A stretch of 64,000 nt of DNA from Saxidomus purpurata (GCA_022818135.1 JAFMSR010000002.1:45860699-45924698), one strand, 5' to 3'; shown: positions 35,640 to 50,497, numbered from the stretch's first letter. Made by a program: numbers and translations. The notes: generated by a model not told the origin, from the letters alone.

Positions 35640-36172
35640 AAAGGAAAACTAAAAATTTTCTTCTCAAGAACAGGAAGGCCTGGAGCTTAGATATTTTGCA
35701 TGTGGCATTACCTAGTGGATATCTACCAAGAGTGTTCAAATTATGATCCCGATCAAAAATGACCCCCCTCGGGGGACACTTGTTAGCTCAGCTGGCACTA
35801 AGTGCCAGAGTGAGCTATCAGGATCGCATTCCGTCCATCGTACGGCGTACATCCTTTAACATTTTCCTTCAAATAATATCTTCTCTGAAACGACAAGGCC
35901 AATGATAATATAACTTAGCAGGAATGTTCCTTGCATGAAGCCCTTTCATAGTTGTTAAAATAATTCCATTCCATGCAGAACTCTGGTTGCCATTGCAATG
36001 GAAAGGAAAAACTTCAAAATCTTCTTATCTGAAACCACAAATCCTAGAGCTTAGATATTTAGCATGTGGCATTACCTAATGGACCTCTACCAAGATTGTT
36101 CAAATTATGACCACTGGTTCAAAATTGACCCTGCCCGGGGGTCACTGGTTTTTATATAGGCTTATGTAGGAA
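35640..36172 (+). mobile_element. family B fragments, one inserted in another (copy B3)
   Basis: Positions 35640-35783 are a B core in the opposite orientation to the other copies. At 'gggggacacttgtt' it is interrupted by a B terminus (hairpin TAGCTCAGCTGGCAC...GTGCCAGAGTGAGCTA at 35785-35820), followed by its own cores to about 36170, where the 1.06-kb array begins. Intact cores read 'cacttgttttacatagg', so the insertion was in a T-run. Confidence 0.75.
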
Positions 36173-39100
36173 AAACCTACTACTTCTATGAGAAGTTTAT
36201 TGTCAAAACTGGTTGGAATGAAAAGTTTTTAGGTCAGTCCTTAAACTGAAACAAACTCACAACTAAACAGAAAGCTGATAAAAATTTAATGGCCAAAATA
36301 GCCATGCAAGGTCATTTATCTTCAAAAAACGTTTTTGCCTTCACAGAAATTTTTGTCAAAAATGATTGGCCAAAACAGTCCTCTAAATGATCCTTCAGCT
36401 TCATGAGAAGCTTTGTCAAATAAGATTGGCTTTATCTGTCCTTCTGGAGTTTCCGAATGGCGTTATTACTTTTGTTTCTGAAGCTACTATATTGTCATAT
36501 CACCGTAATAAATAATCTCAACCACTTACTTTGTCTTTGCAAAACACTGTCTACTGGACTGGGTATACTGTAAAGCCTGCTACTTTACAATAATCAATAT
36601 CTCAGTTTAAAGCCTGCTACATATAACTGATATCTCAGTTTGAAACCAGCTACTATGTTACTAATTTTGTGCCTAACCTAGGAAGCCTGTTTGGCATTGC
36701 CAAATTGAAGACAGACTTACCATAAAGCACATTCAAAGGGAGAATTCACAGGAAGACAGAAAAAAACAGCAAAAGCAAGGGTTGAGATTACAGACCTACA
36801 AATATGTCTACATTTGAGAAAAAGAAGGTCAAAAGACCAAATCTTTTTGTACAATGACTGACCTAAAAACTATGCAATCATCTTTGTGCACACAGTTTAT
36901 ATGATGCTAACCACTAGCTACCTTTCTCTAAGGCACTCAACTTGTGCCTAACACTGAAAGCCTGCTAGTTTCAGATTTTATCACATTCGTACCAAAATGC
37001 AAAAATAGAATCTTTAAAAATTCAAATTGTGTTGCTAATCAAAGATGAAAATGAATGCTTTTCAATGATAAGTAACAAAAGGCCAATTAAGGCTCATGTA
37101 CACAAAAGCTATTACTGGTTACCTTGTATGTTTTCGTTATTAACATATGGCCTAAACAGTCCTTAACATGAACTTTCTTCCATACAAGATATTTTGTCAA
37201 AATCACTTGCTTTTAATATCAACCTTATAACTTATAAGATTTTGTCAAAAGTCCTAGGCCAGAACAATACTTTAAATGAACCTACTACTTCTATGAAAAG
37301 TTTATTGTCAAAACTGGTTGGAATGAAAATTTTTAGGTCAGTCCTTAAACTGAAACAAACTCACAACTAAACAGAAAGCTGATAAAAATTTAATGGCCAA
37401 AATAGCCATGCAAGATTATTTATCTTCACAGAAGGTTTTTGTCCTCACAGAAATTTTTTGTCAAAAATGATTGGCCGTTTTTGTCCTAGTCCTCTAAATG
37501 ATCCTAAAGCTTCATGAGAAGCTTAAATGTCAAATAAAAATGGCCTAATCTGTCCTTCTGGAGTTTCCAAATGCCATTATTACTTTTGTTTCTGAAGCTA
37601 CTATATTGTCATATGACCGTAATAAATAATCTCAACCACTTACTTTGGCAAAACACTGTATACTGGACTGGGTATATACTGTAAAGCCTGCTAGGTATAA
37701 CCGATATCTCAATTTAAAACCAGCTACTATGTTACTACTTTTGTGCCTAACCTAGGAAGCCTGTTTGGCATTGCCAAATTGAAGACAGACTAACCATAAA
37801 GCACATTCAAAGGGAGAATTCACAGGAAGACAGAAAAAAAATGCAAAAGCAAGGGTTGAGATTACAGACCTACAAATATGTCTACATTTGAGAAAAAGAA
37901 GGTCAAAGACCAAATCTTTTTGAACAATGACTGACCTTAAAACTATGCAATCATCTTTGTGCACACAGTTTATATGATGCTAACCACTAGCTACCTTTCT
38001 CTAAGGCACTCAACTTGTGCCTAACCCTGAAAGCCTGCTAGTTTCAGATTTTATCACATTCTTACAAATCTTTAAAAATTCAAATAGTGTTGCTAATCAA
38101 AGATGAAAATGAATGCTTTTCAATGATAAGAAACATAAGGCCAATTAAGGCTCATGTACACAAAAGCTATTACTGGTTACGTTGTTTGTTTTTGTTAATA
38201 ACATATGGCCTAAACAGTCCTTAACATGAACTATCTTCCATACAAAATGTTTTGTGAAAAAATCTCTTGCCTTTAATATCAACCTTATAAGTAATAAGAA
38301 TTTTTTTTCAAAAGTCCTCGGCCAGAACATTACTTAAAAAGAACCTACTACTTCTATGAGAAGTTTATTGTCAAAACTGGTTGGCCAATAAAGTTTTTAG
38401 GTCAGTCCTTAAACTGAAACAAACTCACAACTAAACAGAAAGCTGATAAAAATTTAATGGCCAAAATAGCCATGCAAGGTCATTTATCTTCACAAAAGGT
38501 TTTTGTCTTCACAGAAATTTTTGTCAAAAATGATTGGCCAAAACAGTCCTCTAAATGATCCTACAGCTTCATGAGAAGCGTTGTCAAATAAGAATGGCCT
38601 AATCTGTCCTTCCATAGTTTCAAAATGGCATTATTACTTTTGTTTCTGAAGCTACTATATTGTCATATGACCATAATAAATAATCTCAACCACTTACTTT
38701 GGCAAAACACTGGATACTGGACTGGGTATATACTGTAAAGCCTGCTACGTATAATTGATATCTCAGTTTAAAACCAGCTCCTATGTTACTACTTTTGTGC
38801 CTAACCTAGGAAGCCTGTTTGGCATTGCCAAATTGAAGACAGACTTACCATAAAGCACATTCAAAGGGAGAATTCACAGGAAGACAGAAAAAAAACAGCA
38901 AAAGCAAGGGTTGAGATTACAGACCTACAAATATGTCTACATTTGAGAAAAAGAAGGTCAAAAGACCAAATCTTTTTGAACAATGACTGACCTAAAAACT
39001 ATGCAATCATCTTTGTGCACACAGTTTATATGATGCTAACCACTAGCTACCTTTCTCTAAGGCACTCAACTTGTGCCTAACCCTGAAAGCCTGCTAGTTT

Positions 39101-42100
39101 CAGAATTTATCACATTTGTACAAAAATGCAAAAATGAAATCTTTAAAAATTCAAATAGTGTTGCTAATCAAAGATGAAAATGAATGCTTTTCAATGATAA
39201 GTAACAAAAGGCCAATTAAGGCTCATGTACACAAAAGCTATTACTGGTTACGTTGTTTGTTTTTGTTAATAACATATGGCCTAAACAGTCCTTAACATGA
39301 ACTATCTTCCATACAAAATGTTTTGTGAAAAAATCTCTTGCCTTTAATATCAACCTTATAAGTAATAAGAATTTTTTTTCAAAAGTCCTCGGCCAGAACA
39401 TTACTTAAAAATGAACCTACTACTTCTATGAGAAGTTTATTGTCAAAACTGGTTGGCCTATAAAGTTTTTAGGTCAGTCCTTAAACTGAAACAAACTCAC
39501 AACTAAACAGAAAGCTGATAAAAATTTAATGGCCAAAATAGTCATGCTAATTATTTATCTTCACAAAAGGTTTTTGTCTTCACAGAAATTTTTGTCAAAA
39601 AAGTCCTCTAAATGATCCTTCAGCTTCAATGAGAACCTTTGTCAAATAAGATTGGCCTTATCTGTCCTTCCGTAGTTTCCAAATGGCGTTATTACTTTTG
39701 TTTCTGAAGCTACTATATTGTCTTATGACCGTAATAAATAATCTCAACCACTTACTTTGGCAAAACACTGGATACTGGACTGGGTATATACTGTAAAGCC
39801 TGCTACGTATAACTGACATCTCAATTTAAAACCAGCTACTATGTTACTACTTTTGTGCCTAACCTAGGAAGCCTGTTTGGCATTGCCAAATTGAAGACAG
39901 ACTTACCATAAAGCACATTCAAAGGGAGAATTCACAGGAAGACAGAAAAAAAAACAGCAAAAGCAAGGGTTGAGATTACAGACCTACAAATATGATTGTC
40001 TACATTTGAGAAAAGAAGGTCAAAAGACCAAATCTTTATGAACAATGACTGACCTAAAAACTATGCAATCATCTTTGTGTACACAGTTTATATGGTGCTA
40101 ACCACTAGCTACCTTTCTCTAAGGCACTCAACTTGTGCCTAACCCTGAAAGCCTGCTAGTTTCAGAATTTATCACATTTGTACAAAAATGCAAAAATGAA
40201 ATCTTTAAAAATTCAAATAGTGTTGCTAATCAAAGATGAAAATGAATGCTTTTCATTGATAAGTAACATAAGGCCAATTAAGGCTCATGTACACAAAAGC
40301 TATTACTGGTTACGTTGTATGTTTTTGTTAATAACATATGGCCTAAACAGTCCTTAACCTGAACTATCTTCCATACAAAATGTTTTGTGAAAAAATCTCT
40401 TGCCTTTAATATCAACCTTATAAGTAATAAGAATTTTTTTTCAAAAGTCCTCGGCCAGAACAATCTTAAAATGAACCTACTACTTCTATGAGAAGTTTAT
40501 TGTCAAAACTGGTTGGCCAATAAAGTTTTAAGGTCAGTCCTTAAACTGAAACAAACTCACAACTAAACAGAAAGCTGATAAAAATTTAATGGCCAAAATA
40601 GTCATGCTAATTATTTATCTTCACAAAAGGTTTTTGTCTTCACAGAAATTTTTGTCAAAAAAGTCCTCTAAATGATCCTACAGCTTCATGAGAAGCTTTG
40701 TCAAATAAGATTGGCCTTATCTGTCCTTCCGTAGTTTCCAAGTGGCGTTATTACTTTTGTTTCTGAAGCTACTATATTGTCTTATGACCATAATAAATAA
40801 TCTCAACCACTTACTTTGGCAAAACACTGGATACTGGACTGGGTATATACTGTAAAGCCTGCTACGTATAACTGACATCTCAGTTTAAAACCAGCTACTA
40901 TGTTACTACTTCTGTGCCTAACCTAGGAAGCCTGTTTGGCATTGCCAAATTGAAGACAGACTTACCATAAAGCACATTCAAAGGGAGAATTCACAGGAAG
41001 ACAGAAAAAAAACAGCAAAAGCAAGGGTTGAGATTACAGACCTACAAATATATGTCTACATTTGAGAAAAGAAGGTCAAAAGACCAAATCTTTTTGAACA
41101 ATGACTGACCGAAAAACTATGAAATCATCTTTGTGCACACAGTTTATATGATGCTAACCACTAGCTACCTTTCTCTAAGGCACTCAACTTGTGCCTAACC
41201 CTGAAAGCTTGCTAGTTTCAGAATTTATCACATTCTTACAAAAATGCAAAAATGGAATCTTTAAAAATTCAAATAGTGTTGCTAATCAAAGATGAAAATG
41301 AATGCTTTTCAATGATAAGTAACATAAGGCCAATTAAGGCTCATGTACACAGAAGCTATTACTGGATACGTTGTTTGTTTTTCTTAATAACATATAGCCT
41401 AAACAGTCCTTAACATGAACTATCTTCCATACAAAATGTTTTGTGAAAAAATCTCTTGCCTTTAATATCAACCTTATAAGTAATAAGAATTTTTTTTTCA
41501 AAAGTCCTAGGCCAGAACATTACTTAAAATGAACCTACTACTTCTATGAGAAGTTTATTGTCAAAACTGGTTGGCCTATAAAGTTTTTAGGTCAGTCCTT
41601 AAACTGAAACAAACTCACAACTAAACAGAAAGCTGATAAAAATTTAATGGCCAAAATAGCCATGCAAGGTCATTTATCTTCACAAAAGGTTTTTGTCTTC
41701 ACAGAAATTTTTGTCAAAAATGCCAAAACAGTCCTCTAAATGATCCTACAGCTTCATGAGAAGCTTTGTCAAACAAGAATGGCCTAATCTGTCCTTCCAT
41801 AGTTTCAAAATGGCGTTATTACTTTTGTTTCTGAAGCTACTATATTGTCATATGACCATAATAAATAATCTCAACCACTTACTTTGGCAAAACACTGGAT
41901 ACTGGACTGGGTATATACTGTAAAGCCTGCTACGTATAATTGATATCTCAGTTTAAAACCAGCCTCTATGTTACTACTTTTGTGCCTAACCTAGGAAGCC
42001 TGTTTGGCATTGCCAAATTGAAGACAGACTTACCATAAAGCACATTCAAAGGGAGAATTCACAGGAAGACAGAAAAAAAACAGCAAAAGCAAGGGTTGAG

Positions 42101-45100
42101 ATTACAGACCTACAAATATGATTGTCTACATTTGAGAAAAGAAGGTCAAAAGACCAAATCTTTTTGAACAATGACTGACCTAAAAACTATGCAATCATCT
42201 TTGTGTACACAGTTTATATGGTGCTAACCACTAGCTACCTTTCTCTAAGGCACTCAACTTGTGCCTAACCCTGAAAGCCTGCTAGTTTCAGAATTTATCA
42301 CATTTGTACAAAAATGCAAAAATGAAATCTTTAAAAATTCAAATAGTGTTGCTAATCAAAGATGAAAATGAATGCTTTTCAATGATAAGTAACAAAAGGC
42401 CAATTAAGGCTCATGTACACAAAAGCTATTACTGGTTACGTTGTATGTTTTTGTTAATAACATATGGCCTAAACAGTCCTTAACATGAACTATCTTCCAT
42501 ACAAAATGATTTGTAAAAAATCTCTTGCCTTTAATATCAACCTTATAACAAGATTTTTTTTTTCAAAAGTCCTAGGCCAGAGTAGTACTTAAAATGAACC
42601 TACTACTTCTATGAGAAGTTTATTGTCAAAACTGGTTGGCCTATAAAGTTTTTAGGTCAGTCCTTAAACTGAAACAAACTCACAACTAAACAGAAAGCTG
42701 ATAAAAATTTAATGGCCAAAATAGCCATGCTAATTATTTATCTTCACAAAAGGTTTTTGTCTTCACAGAAATTTTTGTCAAAAATCCAAAAGTCCTCTAA
42801 ATGATCCTACAGCTTCATGAGAAGCTTTGTCAAATAAGATTGGCCTTATCTGTCCTTCCATAGTTTCCAAGTGGCGTTATTACTTTTGTTTCTGAAGCTA
42901 CTATATTGTCTTATGACCATAATAAATAATCTCAACCACTTACTTTGGCAAAACACTGGATACTGGACTGGGTATATACTGTAAAGCCTGCTACGTATAA
43001 CTGACATCTCAATTTAAAACCAGCTACTATGTTACTACTTTTGTGCCTAACCTAGGAAGCCTGTTTGGCATTGCCAAATTGAAGACAGACTTACCATAAA
43101 GCACATTCAAAGGGAGAATTCACAGGAAGACAGAAAAAAAACAGCAAAAGCAAGGGTTGAGATTACAGACCTACAAATATGTCTACATTTGAGAAAAAGA
43201 AGGTCAAAAGACCAAATCTTTTTGAACAATGACTGACCTAAAAACTATGCAATCATCTTTGTGTACACAGTTTATATGGTGCTAACCACTAGCTACCTTT
43301 CTCTAAGGCACTCAACTTGTGCCTAACCCTGAAAGCCTGCTAGTTTCAGAATTTATCACATTTGTACAAAAATGCAAAAATGAAATCTTTAAAAATTCAA
43401 ATAGTGTTGCTAATCAAAGATGAAAATGAATGCTTTTCAATGATAAGTAACATAAGGCCAATTAAGACTCATGTACACAAAAGCTATTACTGGTTACGTT
43501 GTATGTTTTTGTTAATAACATATGGCCTAAACAGTCCTTAACATGAACTATCTTCCATACAAAATGTTTTGTGAAAAAATCTCTTGCCTTTAATATCAAC
43601 CTTATAAGTAATAAGAATTTTTTTTCAAAAGTCCTAGGCCAGAACATTACTTAAAATGAACCTACTACTTCTATGAGAAGTTTATTGTCAAAACTGGTTG
43701 GCCTATAAAGTTTTTAGGTCAGTCCTTAAACTGAAACAAACTCACAACTAAACAGAAAGCTGATAAAAATTTAATGGCCAAAATAGTCATGCTAAGGTTA
43801 TTTATCTTCACAAAAGGTTTTTGTCTTCACAGAAATTTTTGTCAAAAAAGTCCTCTAAATGATCCTACAGCTTCATGAGAAGCTTTGTCAAATAAGATTG
43901 GCCTTATCTGTCCTTCCGTAGTTTCCAAGTGGCGTTATTACTTTTGTTTCTGAAGCTACTATATTGTCTTATGACCATAATAAATAATCTCAACCACTTA
44001 CTTTGGCAAAACACTGGATACTGGACTGGGTATATACTGTAAAGCCTGCTACGTATAACTGACATCTCAATTTAAAACCAGCTACTATGTTACTACTTTT
44101 GTGCCTAACCTAGGAAGCCTGTTTGGCATTGCCAAATTGAAGACAGACTTACCATAAAGCACATTCAAAGGGAGAATTCACAGGAAGACAGAAAAAAAAC
44201 AGCAAAAGCAAGGGTTGAGATTACAGACCTACAAATATGTCTACATTTGAGAAAAAGAAGGTCAAAAGACCAAATCTTTTTGAACAATGACTGACCTTAA
44301 AACTATGCAATCATCTTTGTGCACACAGTTTATATGATGCTAACCACTAGCTACCTTTCTCTAAGGCACTCAACTTGTGCCTAACCCTGAAAGCCTGCTA
44401 GTTTCAGAATTTATCACATTTGTACAAAAATGCAAAAATGAAATCTTTAAAAATTCAAATAGTGTTGCTAATCAAAGATGAAAATGAATGCTTTTCAATG
44501 ATAAGTAACAAAAGGCCAATTAAGGCTCATGTACACAAAAGCTATTACTGGTTACGTTGTATGTTTTTGTTAATCACATATGGCCTAAACAGTCCTTAAC
44601 ATGAACTATCTTCCATACAAAATGTTTTGTGAAAAAATCTCTTGCCTTTAATATCAACCTTATAAGTAATAAGATTTTTTTTTTTCAAAAGTCCTAGGCC
44701 AGAGCATTACTTAAAATGAACCTACTACTTCTATGAGAAGTTTATTGTCAAAACTGGTTGGCCTATAAAGTTTTAAGGTCAGTCCTTAAACTGAAACAAA
44801 CTCACAACTAAACAGAAAGCTGATAAAAATTTAATGGCCAAAATAGCCATGCTAATTATTTATCTTCACAAAAGGTTTTTGTCTTCACAGAAATTTTTGT
44901 CAAAAAAGTCCTCTAAATGATCCTACAGCTTCATGAGAAGCTTTGTCAAATAAAATTGGCCTTATCTGTCCTTCCGTAGTTTCCAAGTGGCGTTATTACT
45001 TTTGTTTCTGAAGCTACTATATTGTCTTATGACCATAATAAATAATCTCAACCACTTACTTTGCTTGCAAAACACTGGATACTGGACTGGGTATATACTG

Positions 45101-47900
45101 TAAAGCCTGCTACGTATAACTGACATCTCAATTTAAAACCAGCTACTATGTTACTACTTTTGTGCCTAACCTAGGAAGCCTGTTTGGCATTGCCAAATTG
45201 AAGACAGACTGACCATAAAGCACATTCAAAGGGAGAATTCACAGGAAGACAGAAAAAAAACAGCAAAAGCAAGGGTTGAGATTACAGACCTACAAATATG
45301 TCTACATTTGAGAAAAAGAAGGTCAAAAGACCAAATCTTTTTGAACAATGACTGACCGAAAAACTATGAAATCATCTTTGTGCACACAGTTTATATGATG
45401 CTAACCACTAGCTACCTTTCTCTAAGGCACTCAACTTGTGCCTAACCCTGAAAGCTTGCTAGTTTCAGAATTTATCACATTCTTACAAAAATGCAAAAAT
45501 GGAATCTTTAAAAATTCAAATAGTGTTGCTAATCAAAGATGAAAATGAATGCTTTTCATTGATAAGTAACATAAGGCCAATTAAGGCTCATGTACACAGA
45601 AGCTATTACTGGTTATGTTGTTTGTTTTTCTTAATAACATATAGCCTAAACAGTCCTTAACATGAACTATCTTCCATACAAAATGTTTTGTGAAAAAATC
45701 TCTTTCCTTTAATATCAACCTTATATGTAATAAGATTTTTTTTTCAAAAGTCCTAGGCCAGAACATTACTTAAAAAGAACCTACTACTTCTATGAGAAGT
45801 TTATTGTCAAAACTGGTTGGCCTATAAAGTTTTTAGGTCAGTCCTTAAACTGAAACAAACTCACAACTAAACAGAAAGCTGATAAAAATTTAATGGCTAA
45901 AATAGCCATGCAAGGTCATTTATCTTCACAAAAGGTTTTTGTCTTCACAGAAATTTTTGTCAAAAATGATTGGCCAAAACAGTCCTCTAAATGATCCTAC
46001 AGCTTCATGAGAAGCGTTGTCAAACAAGAATGGCCTAATCTGTCCTTCCATAGTTTCAAAATGGCATTATTACTTTTGTTTCTGAAGCTACTATATTGTC
46101 ATATGACCATAATAAATAATCTCAACCACTTACTTTGGCAAAACACTGGATACTGGACTGGGTATATACTGTAAAGCCTGCTACGTATAATTGATATCTC
46201 AGTTTAAAACCAGCTACTATGTTACTACTTTTGTGCCTAACCTAGGAAGCCTGTTTGGCATTGCCAAATTGAAGACAGACTTACCATAAAGCACATTCAA
46301 AGGGAGAATTCACAGGAAGACAGAAAAAAACAGCAAAAGCAAGGGTTGAGATTACAGACCTACAAATATGTTTGTCTACATTTGAGAAAAGAAGGTCAAA
46401 AGACCAAATCTTTTTGAACAATGACTGACCTAAAAACTATGCAATCATCTTTGTGCACACAGTTTATATGATGCTAACCACTAGCTACCTTTCTCTAAGG
46501 CACTCAACTTGTGCCTAACCCTGAAAGCTTGCTAGTTTCAGAATTTATCACATTCTTACAAAAATGCAAAAATGAACTCTTTAAAAATTTAAATAGTGTT
46601 GCTAATCAAAGATGAAAATGAATGCTTTTCAATGATAAGTAACAAAAGGCCAATTAAGGCTCATGTACACAAAAGCTATTACTGGTTACATTGTATGTTT
46701 TTGTTAATAACATATGGCCTAAACAGTCCTTAACATGAACTATCTTCCATACAAAATGATTTGTGAAAAAATCTCTTGCCTTTAATATCAACCTTATAAT
46801 AAGATTTTTTTCAAAAGTCCTAGGCCAGAGTAGTACTTAAAATGAACCTACTACTTCTATGAGAAGTTTATTGTCAAAACTGGTTGGCCTGTAAAGTTTT
46901 TAGGTCAGTCCTTAAACTGAAACAAACTCACAACTAAACAGAAAGCTGAAAAAATTTAATGGCCAAAATAGCCATGCAAGGTCATTTATCTTCACAAAAG
47001 GTTTTTGTCTTCACAGAAATTTTTGTCAAAACTGATTGGCCAAAACAGTCCTCTAAATGATCCTACAGCTTCACGAGATGCTTTGTCAAATAAGAATGGC
47101 CTAATCTGTCCTTCTGGAGTTTCCAAATGGCATTATTACTTTTGTTTCTGAAGCTACTATATTGTCGTATGACCGTAATAAATAATCTCAACCACTTACT
47201 TTGTCTTTGCAAGACACTGGATACTGGACTAAGTTATACTGTAAAGCCTGCTACGTATAATCGATATCTCAGTTTAAAACCAGCTACTATGTTACTACTT
47301 TTGTGCCTAACCTAGGAAGCCTGTTTGGCATTGCCAAATTGAAGACAGACTGACCATAAAGCACATTCAAAGGGAGAATTCACAGGAAGACAGAAAAAAA
47401 AACAGCAAAAGCAAGGGTTGAGATTACAGACCTACAAATATGTCTACATTTGAGAAAAAGAAGATCAAAAGACCAAATCTTTTTCTACAATGACTGACCT
47501 AAAAACTATGCAATCATCTTTGTGCACACAGTTTATATGATGCTAACCACTAGCTACCTTTCTCTAAGGCACTCAACTTGTGCCTAACCCTGAAAGCCTG
47601 CTAGTTTCAGATTTTATCACATTCGTACAAAAATGCAAAAATGAAATCTTTAAAAATTCAAATAGTGTTGCTAATCAAAGATGAAAATGAATGCTTTTCA
47701 ATGATAAATAATATAAGGCCAATTAAGGCTCATGTACACAAAAGCTGTAACTGGTTATGTAGTATGTTTTGTTTAATACATATGGCTTAAACACCCCTTA
47801 ACATGAACTTTTTTCATACAAGATGTTTTGTCAAAATCACTTCATTATCAACCTGATAACTTATGAGAAGTTGTTGTTAAAAATAATTGGTCAAAGCAAT
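36173..47900. repeat. tandem array of eleven ~1.06-kb units
   Basis: The anchor 'cctactacttctatgagaag' recurs at about 36176, 37281, 38344, 39415, 40476, 41532, 42598, 43662, 44719, 45781 and 46848: ten intervals, nine within 1056-1072 bp and the first about 1.10 kb because of a short extra duplication (36570-36650). Units are highly similar and differ mostly by small indels. Each unit is itself made of weaker ~60-70-bp subrepeats of the form 'catgagaagctttgtcaaa' + 'taagattggcc'. The identical 61-codon minus-strand frame seen in several units is a by-product of the repetition. Confidence 0.95.
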
Positions 47901-48060
47901 ACCATTGAAGTTTGATCAAAATTTGCCCAGAGGTTTAGGGGATAAGCAAAATGTTGACGGATGGACGCACACATGAATACACGCACAATGTCTGACGCCG
48001 GACCACTGCTGACCACAGTTGGTCACCCTACTTGGTGCTCAGGTGAATTAATAAACATCA
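47901..48060 (-). mobile_element. element terminus closing the 1.06-kb array
   Basis: After the last unit comes 'gttgacggatggacgcac', 'gacgccggacc' and a hairpin-capable end ('ggtcaccctacttggtgctcaggtga'). This is the same order (GGAC-rich stretch, then hairpin) as the right ends of families A, B, C and E. It suggests the array is the swollen core of such an element. The matching left end is not seen at 36170. Confidence 0.45.
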
Positions 48061-48189
48061 CAGACTTTCACAACTGTGCTATTAGAATTATTTCTCAAGC
48101 AATTCAAAATAGTGTTCTTGCTTTTCTATAGTACCATAATCCAGTAATCAAAATCATGCCACATCACACGGTCCAGTTCATGTACCTGC

Positions 48190-48647
48190 AGAGAGGTCTA
48201 CTAGGCAATGCCAGATGCTAAATAACTAAGCTCTAGGCATTGAGGTTCCAGGGTTTCAGAGTAGAAGATTTTTAAAGTTTTTTCCTTTATAAGCGTATGT
48301 AAAAACAAGTGACACCCCTGGCAGGGTCAATTTTCACCTGGAGGTCATAATTTGAACAATCTTGGTAGAGTTCAAGTAGGGAATGCCACATGTCAAATAT
48401 CTAAGCTTTAGGCCTTCCTGTTTTAAATTTTTCTTTTCCATTGCCATGGCAACCAGAGTTCTGCATGAAATTGAATTATTTGAATACCAATGATAGGGTT
48501 TCATGCGAAGAACATCCATGAAAAATTACATCAACATAGGCCTAGTGCTTTCAGAGATGTTGTTTGAAGGAAATTGTGAAAGGACGACATATGACAGACG
48601 ACGAGTGATCCCAATAGCTCATGCTGGCACTTTGTGCCAGGTGAGCT
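48190..48647 (-). mobile_element. family B element, left end missing (copy B4)
   Basis: Two or three diverged cores, then 'gttgccatggcaaccagagttctgcatg' and the right terminus 'aatagctcatgctggcactttgtgccaggtgagct' (48612-48646) with its hairpin. Confidence 0.75.
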
Positions 48648-48850
48648 TAAAAGGGCGATAATTCTGACAAAAACATTCACAGAGTTAAGTCCTCTTGTAT
48701 GTTGATGGAGGCTAGGATAGTAAATAATTATTGTAAGTTTCAAAGCAATATCTATATTGGTTTTGAAGAAAAGAAAACCTAACTAAGGTGTGACTCCAAT
48801 GCTGAGGTGAGTTGAAAACCTCCTTTTTTCTTCAAACAATTAAATTAAAA
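48648..48850 (-). mobile_element. family A fragment (right-end core)
   Basis: 'aaaagggcgataattctgacaaaaac', 'aagtttcaaagcaatat' and 'ctaactaaggtgtgactccaa' match the last core of family A. The terminus 'ttcttcaaacaattaaattaaaa' is degraded. Confidence 0.65.
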
Positions 48851-50337
48851 TCGAACAATCAGCCAAGAACATACCTGTAACACAAATTATCACCAAGGAT
48901 AACCAAGGATAACCCTGCTGGTGATCCTGTATTCGTGACCAGTGCGCAACATACACATTCGTTATATACACAATACTCACCAGCTGAAATTGAGCGTGCC
49001 TTCACAACCAGTGTTGAATACGATCAGCTTGCACATCCGAAACGGCCAGGGGACATCTATCCGAGTGGACCATCACCATCACACCATTGTATTGACATCT
49101 ACAAACAAATATTCATATTATTCTAATTTTGGCGCACCGATGAACAACATGTATTTCCAGTCTCTAGCCAGCTAAACACAAAAAATGTTTATTTTCTCCC
49201 TCAAACGCTTCACTCATCCGAAAATAAAGTATTTCTTTATTATACTAAAGGACCAAAGACAACAACACCAGTTGACGTTTCATAGGAAGCAGGTGCTCAA
49301 TTTGACCCGAGTGAATTTTCTCCTATGCATCAAGTCTCTGCAGTTTTCCTTGTCAATCAAAAGCCGACCGTTTTCTGTTTGACATACAAAAGTAGGTGAA
49401 GAGTCATTACAACTGTCGGCGATTTTGCCGTCAGTCAAAAATCGATCGTCGAATATTGGCTTATATACAAAAGAAGGTGGAGTGAATTACCGGTAGTCAC
49501 TACCTGTCGAACAGCACGTAGCTGTCTCGGTCGTTGTCAAAGGTGTTAATTGATAAACAATCATTAAACTGAAAATAACAGACCTCATTGAATTTCTGTG
49601 ACGGTGTTTGCTACACAGATTAATGAGCGGTTGAGAGTGACAAGTTCTTGACACGACTCTGCGTATAATTTTAATTCACAGATTGTCAGAAACATTTAAA
49701 TGCCTCGGGCAATCAAAGACTCTTTAGGTATACCTGTTTTCCGATAATCACATTTCATTTAAAAACTTGTTAAACTCTACGAGCACTGATGTTTTGTCGG
49801 CAGTTTATAAACTAAACATAACTTCTAACGCAACACCTGCCTTTTTCTTTCTTTATTGAATTATCAACCATTCCAATATGTGCCAGCTTATTTTTGCCAG
49901 CTTATATTTAGCTATCGATGCACGACAGTTATCATGTCTTGCATTTATGAAGACACATGAGTAGATACTTCCCTTACATGAATTACAAAATGATCCAGTG
50001 GTACAAATCATATGGCAGAGATTTTTAATATAACGTTAAAGCTCCGTAGACTTAACATGGGTTATTGCCTTGATGCTCCTCCTTAGGAAACCAACTCTTT
50101 AAAATTCTCTTCCATATGAAATTTGTATCACTCGATCATTTTGAAATTCATGTAACGGTAGATAATTGGCACCCTCCCAGAGGCTTAATGTCCCATCCCT
50201 CATAAAAAAGAAAGATAAAATAATACAATAATCTTCCTAAATTCGTTTCTAACAACATTCAGTGGAAAAGATGGTCAAACATGATTTTTTTCTTCTTTTT
50301 CTGATTTATTTATAAGCATAGCAATGTGTAAATTGAG
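48851..50337. other. mostly unique DNA, no gene seen
   Basis: Positions 48920-49080 contain two diverged monomers like those of the 27-34 kb array ('cgtgaccagtgcgcaac', 'accagtgttgaatacgatcagcttgcacatcc'). Positions 49352-49500 contain a diverged ~95-bp duplication ('tcaatcaaaagccgaccg' / 'tcagtcaaaaatcgatcg', each followed by 'acaaaag(t/a)aggtg'). The remainder is unremarkable. Confidence 0.4.
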
Positions 50338-50497
50338 TACAGTGCAACCTCCATACAACAGCCAGATGACTGGAAATTGGCTGTTGTCCAGAGGTGGCTG
50401 TTGCTCAGAGGGATGATTTTGAGGGAATATAGATGATTTTTGTGTTTGTTATTTTTGCAGATTTATGCTTTTGGCACATGTTGTACTAAATATTGTG

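Noticed and set aside
38145..45766. Identical 61-codon minus-strand reading frame recurring about every 1.06 kb
   Set aside because: It is carried by the tandem unit; other units have it broken by small indels, and there is no selection-like pattern or domain.
36173..47900. CRISPR-like or multigene array
   Set aside because: Regular long repeats without spacers, no associated genes, and clearly eukaryotic repeat context.
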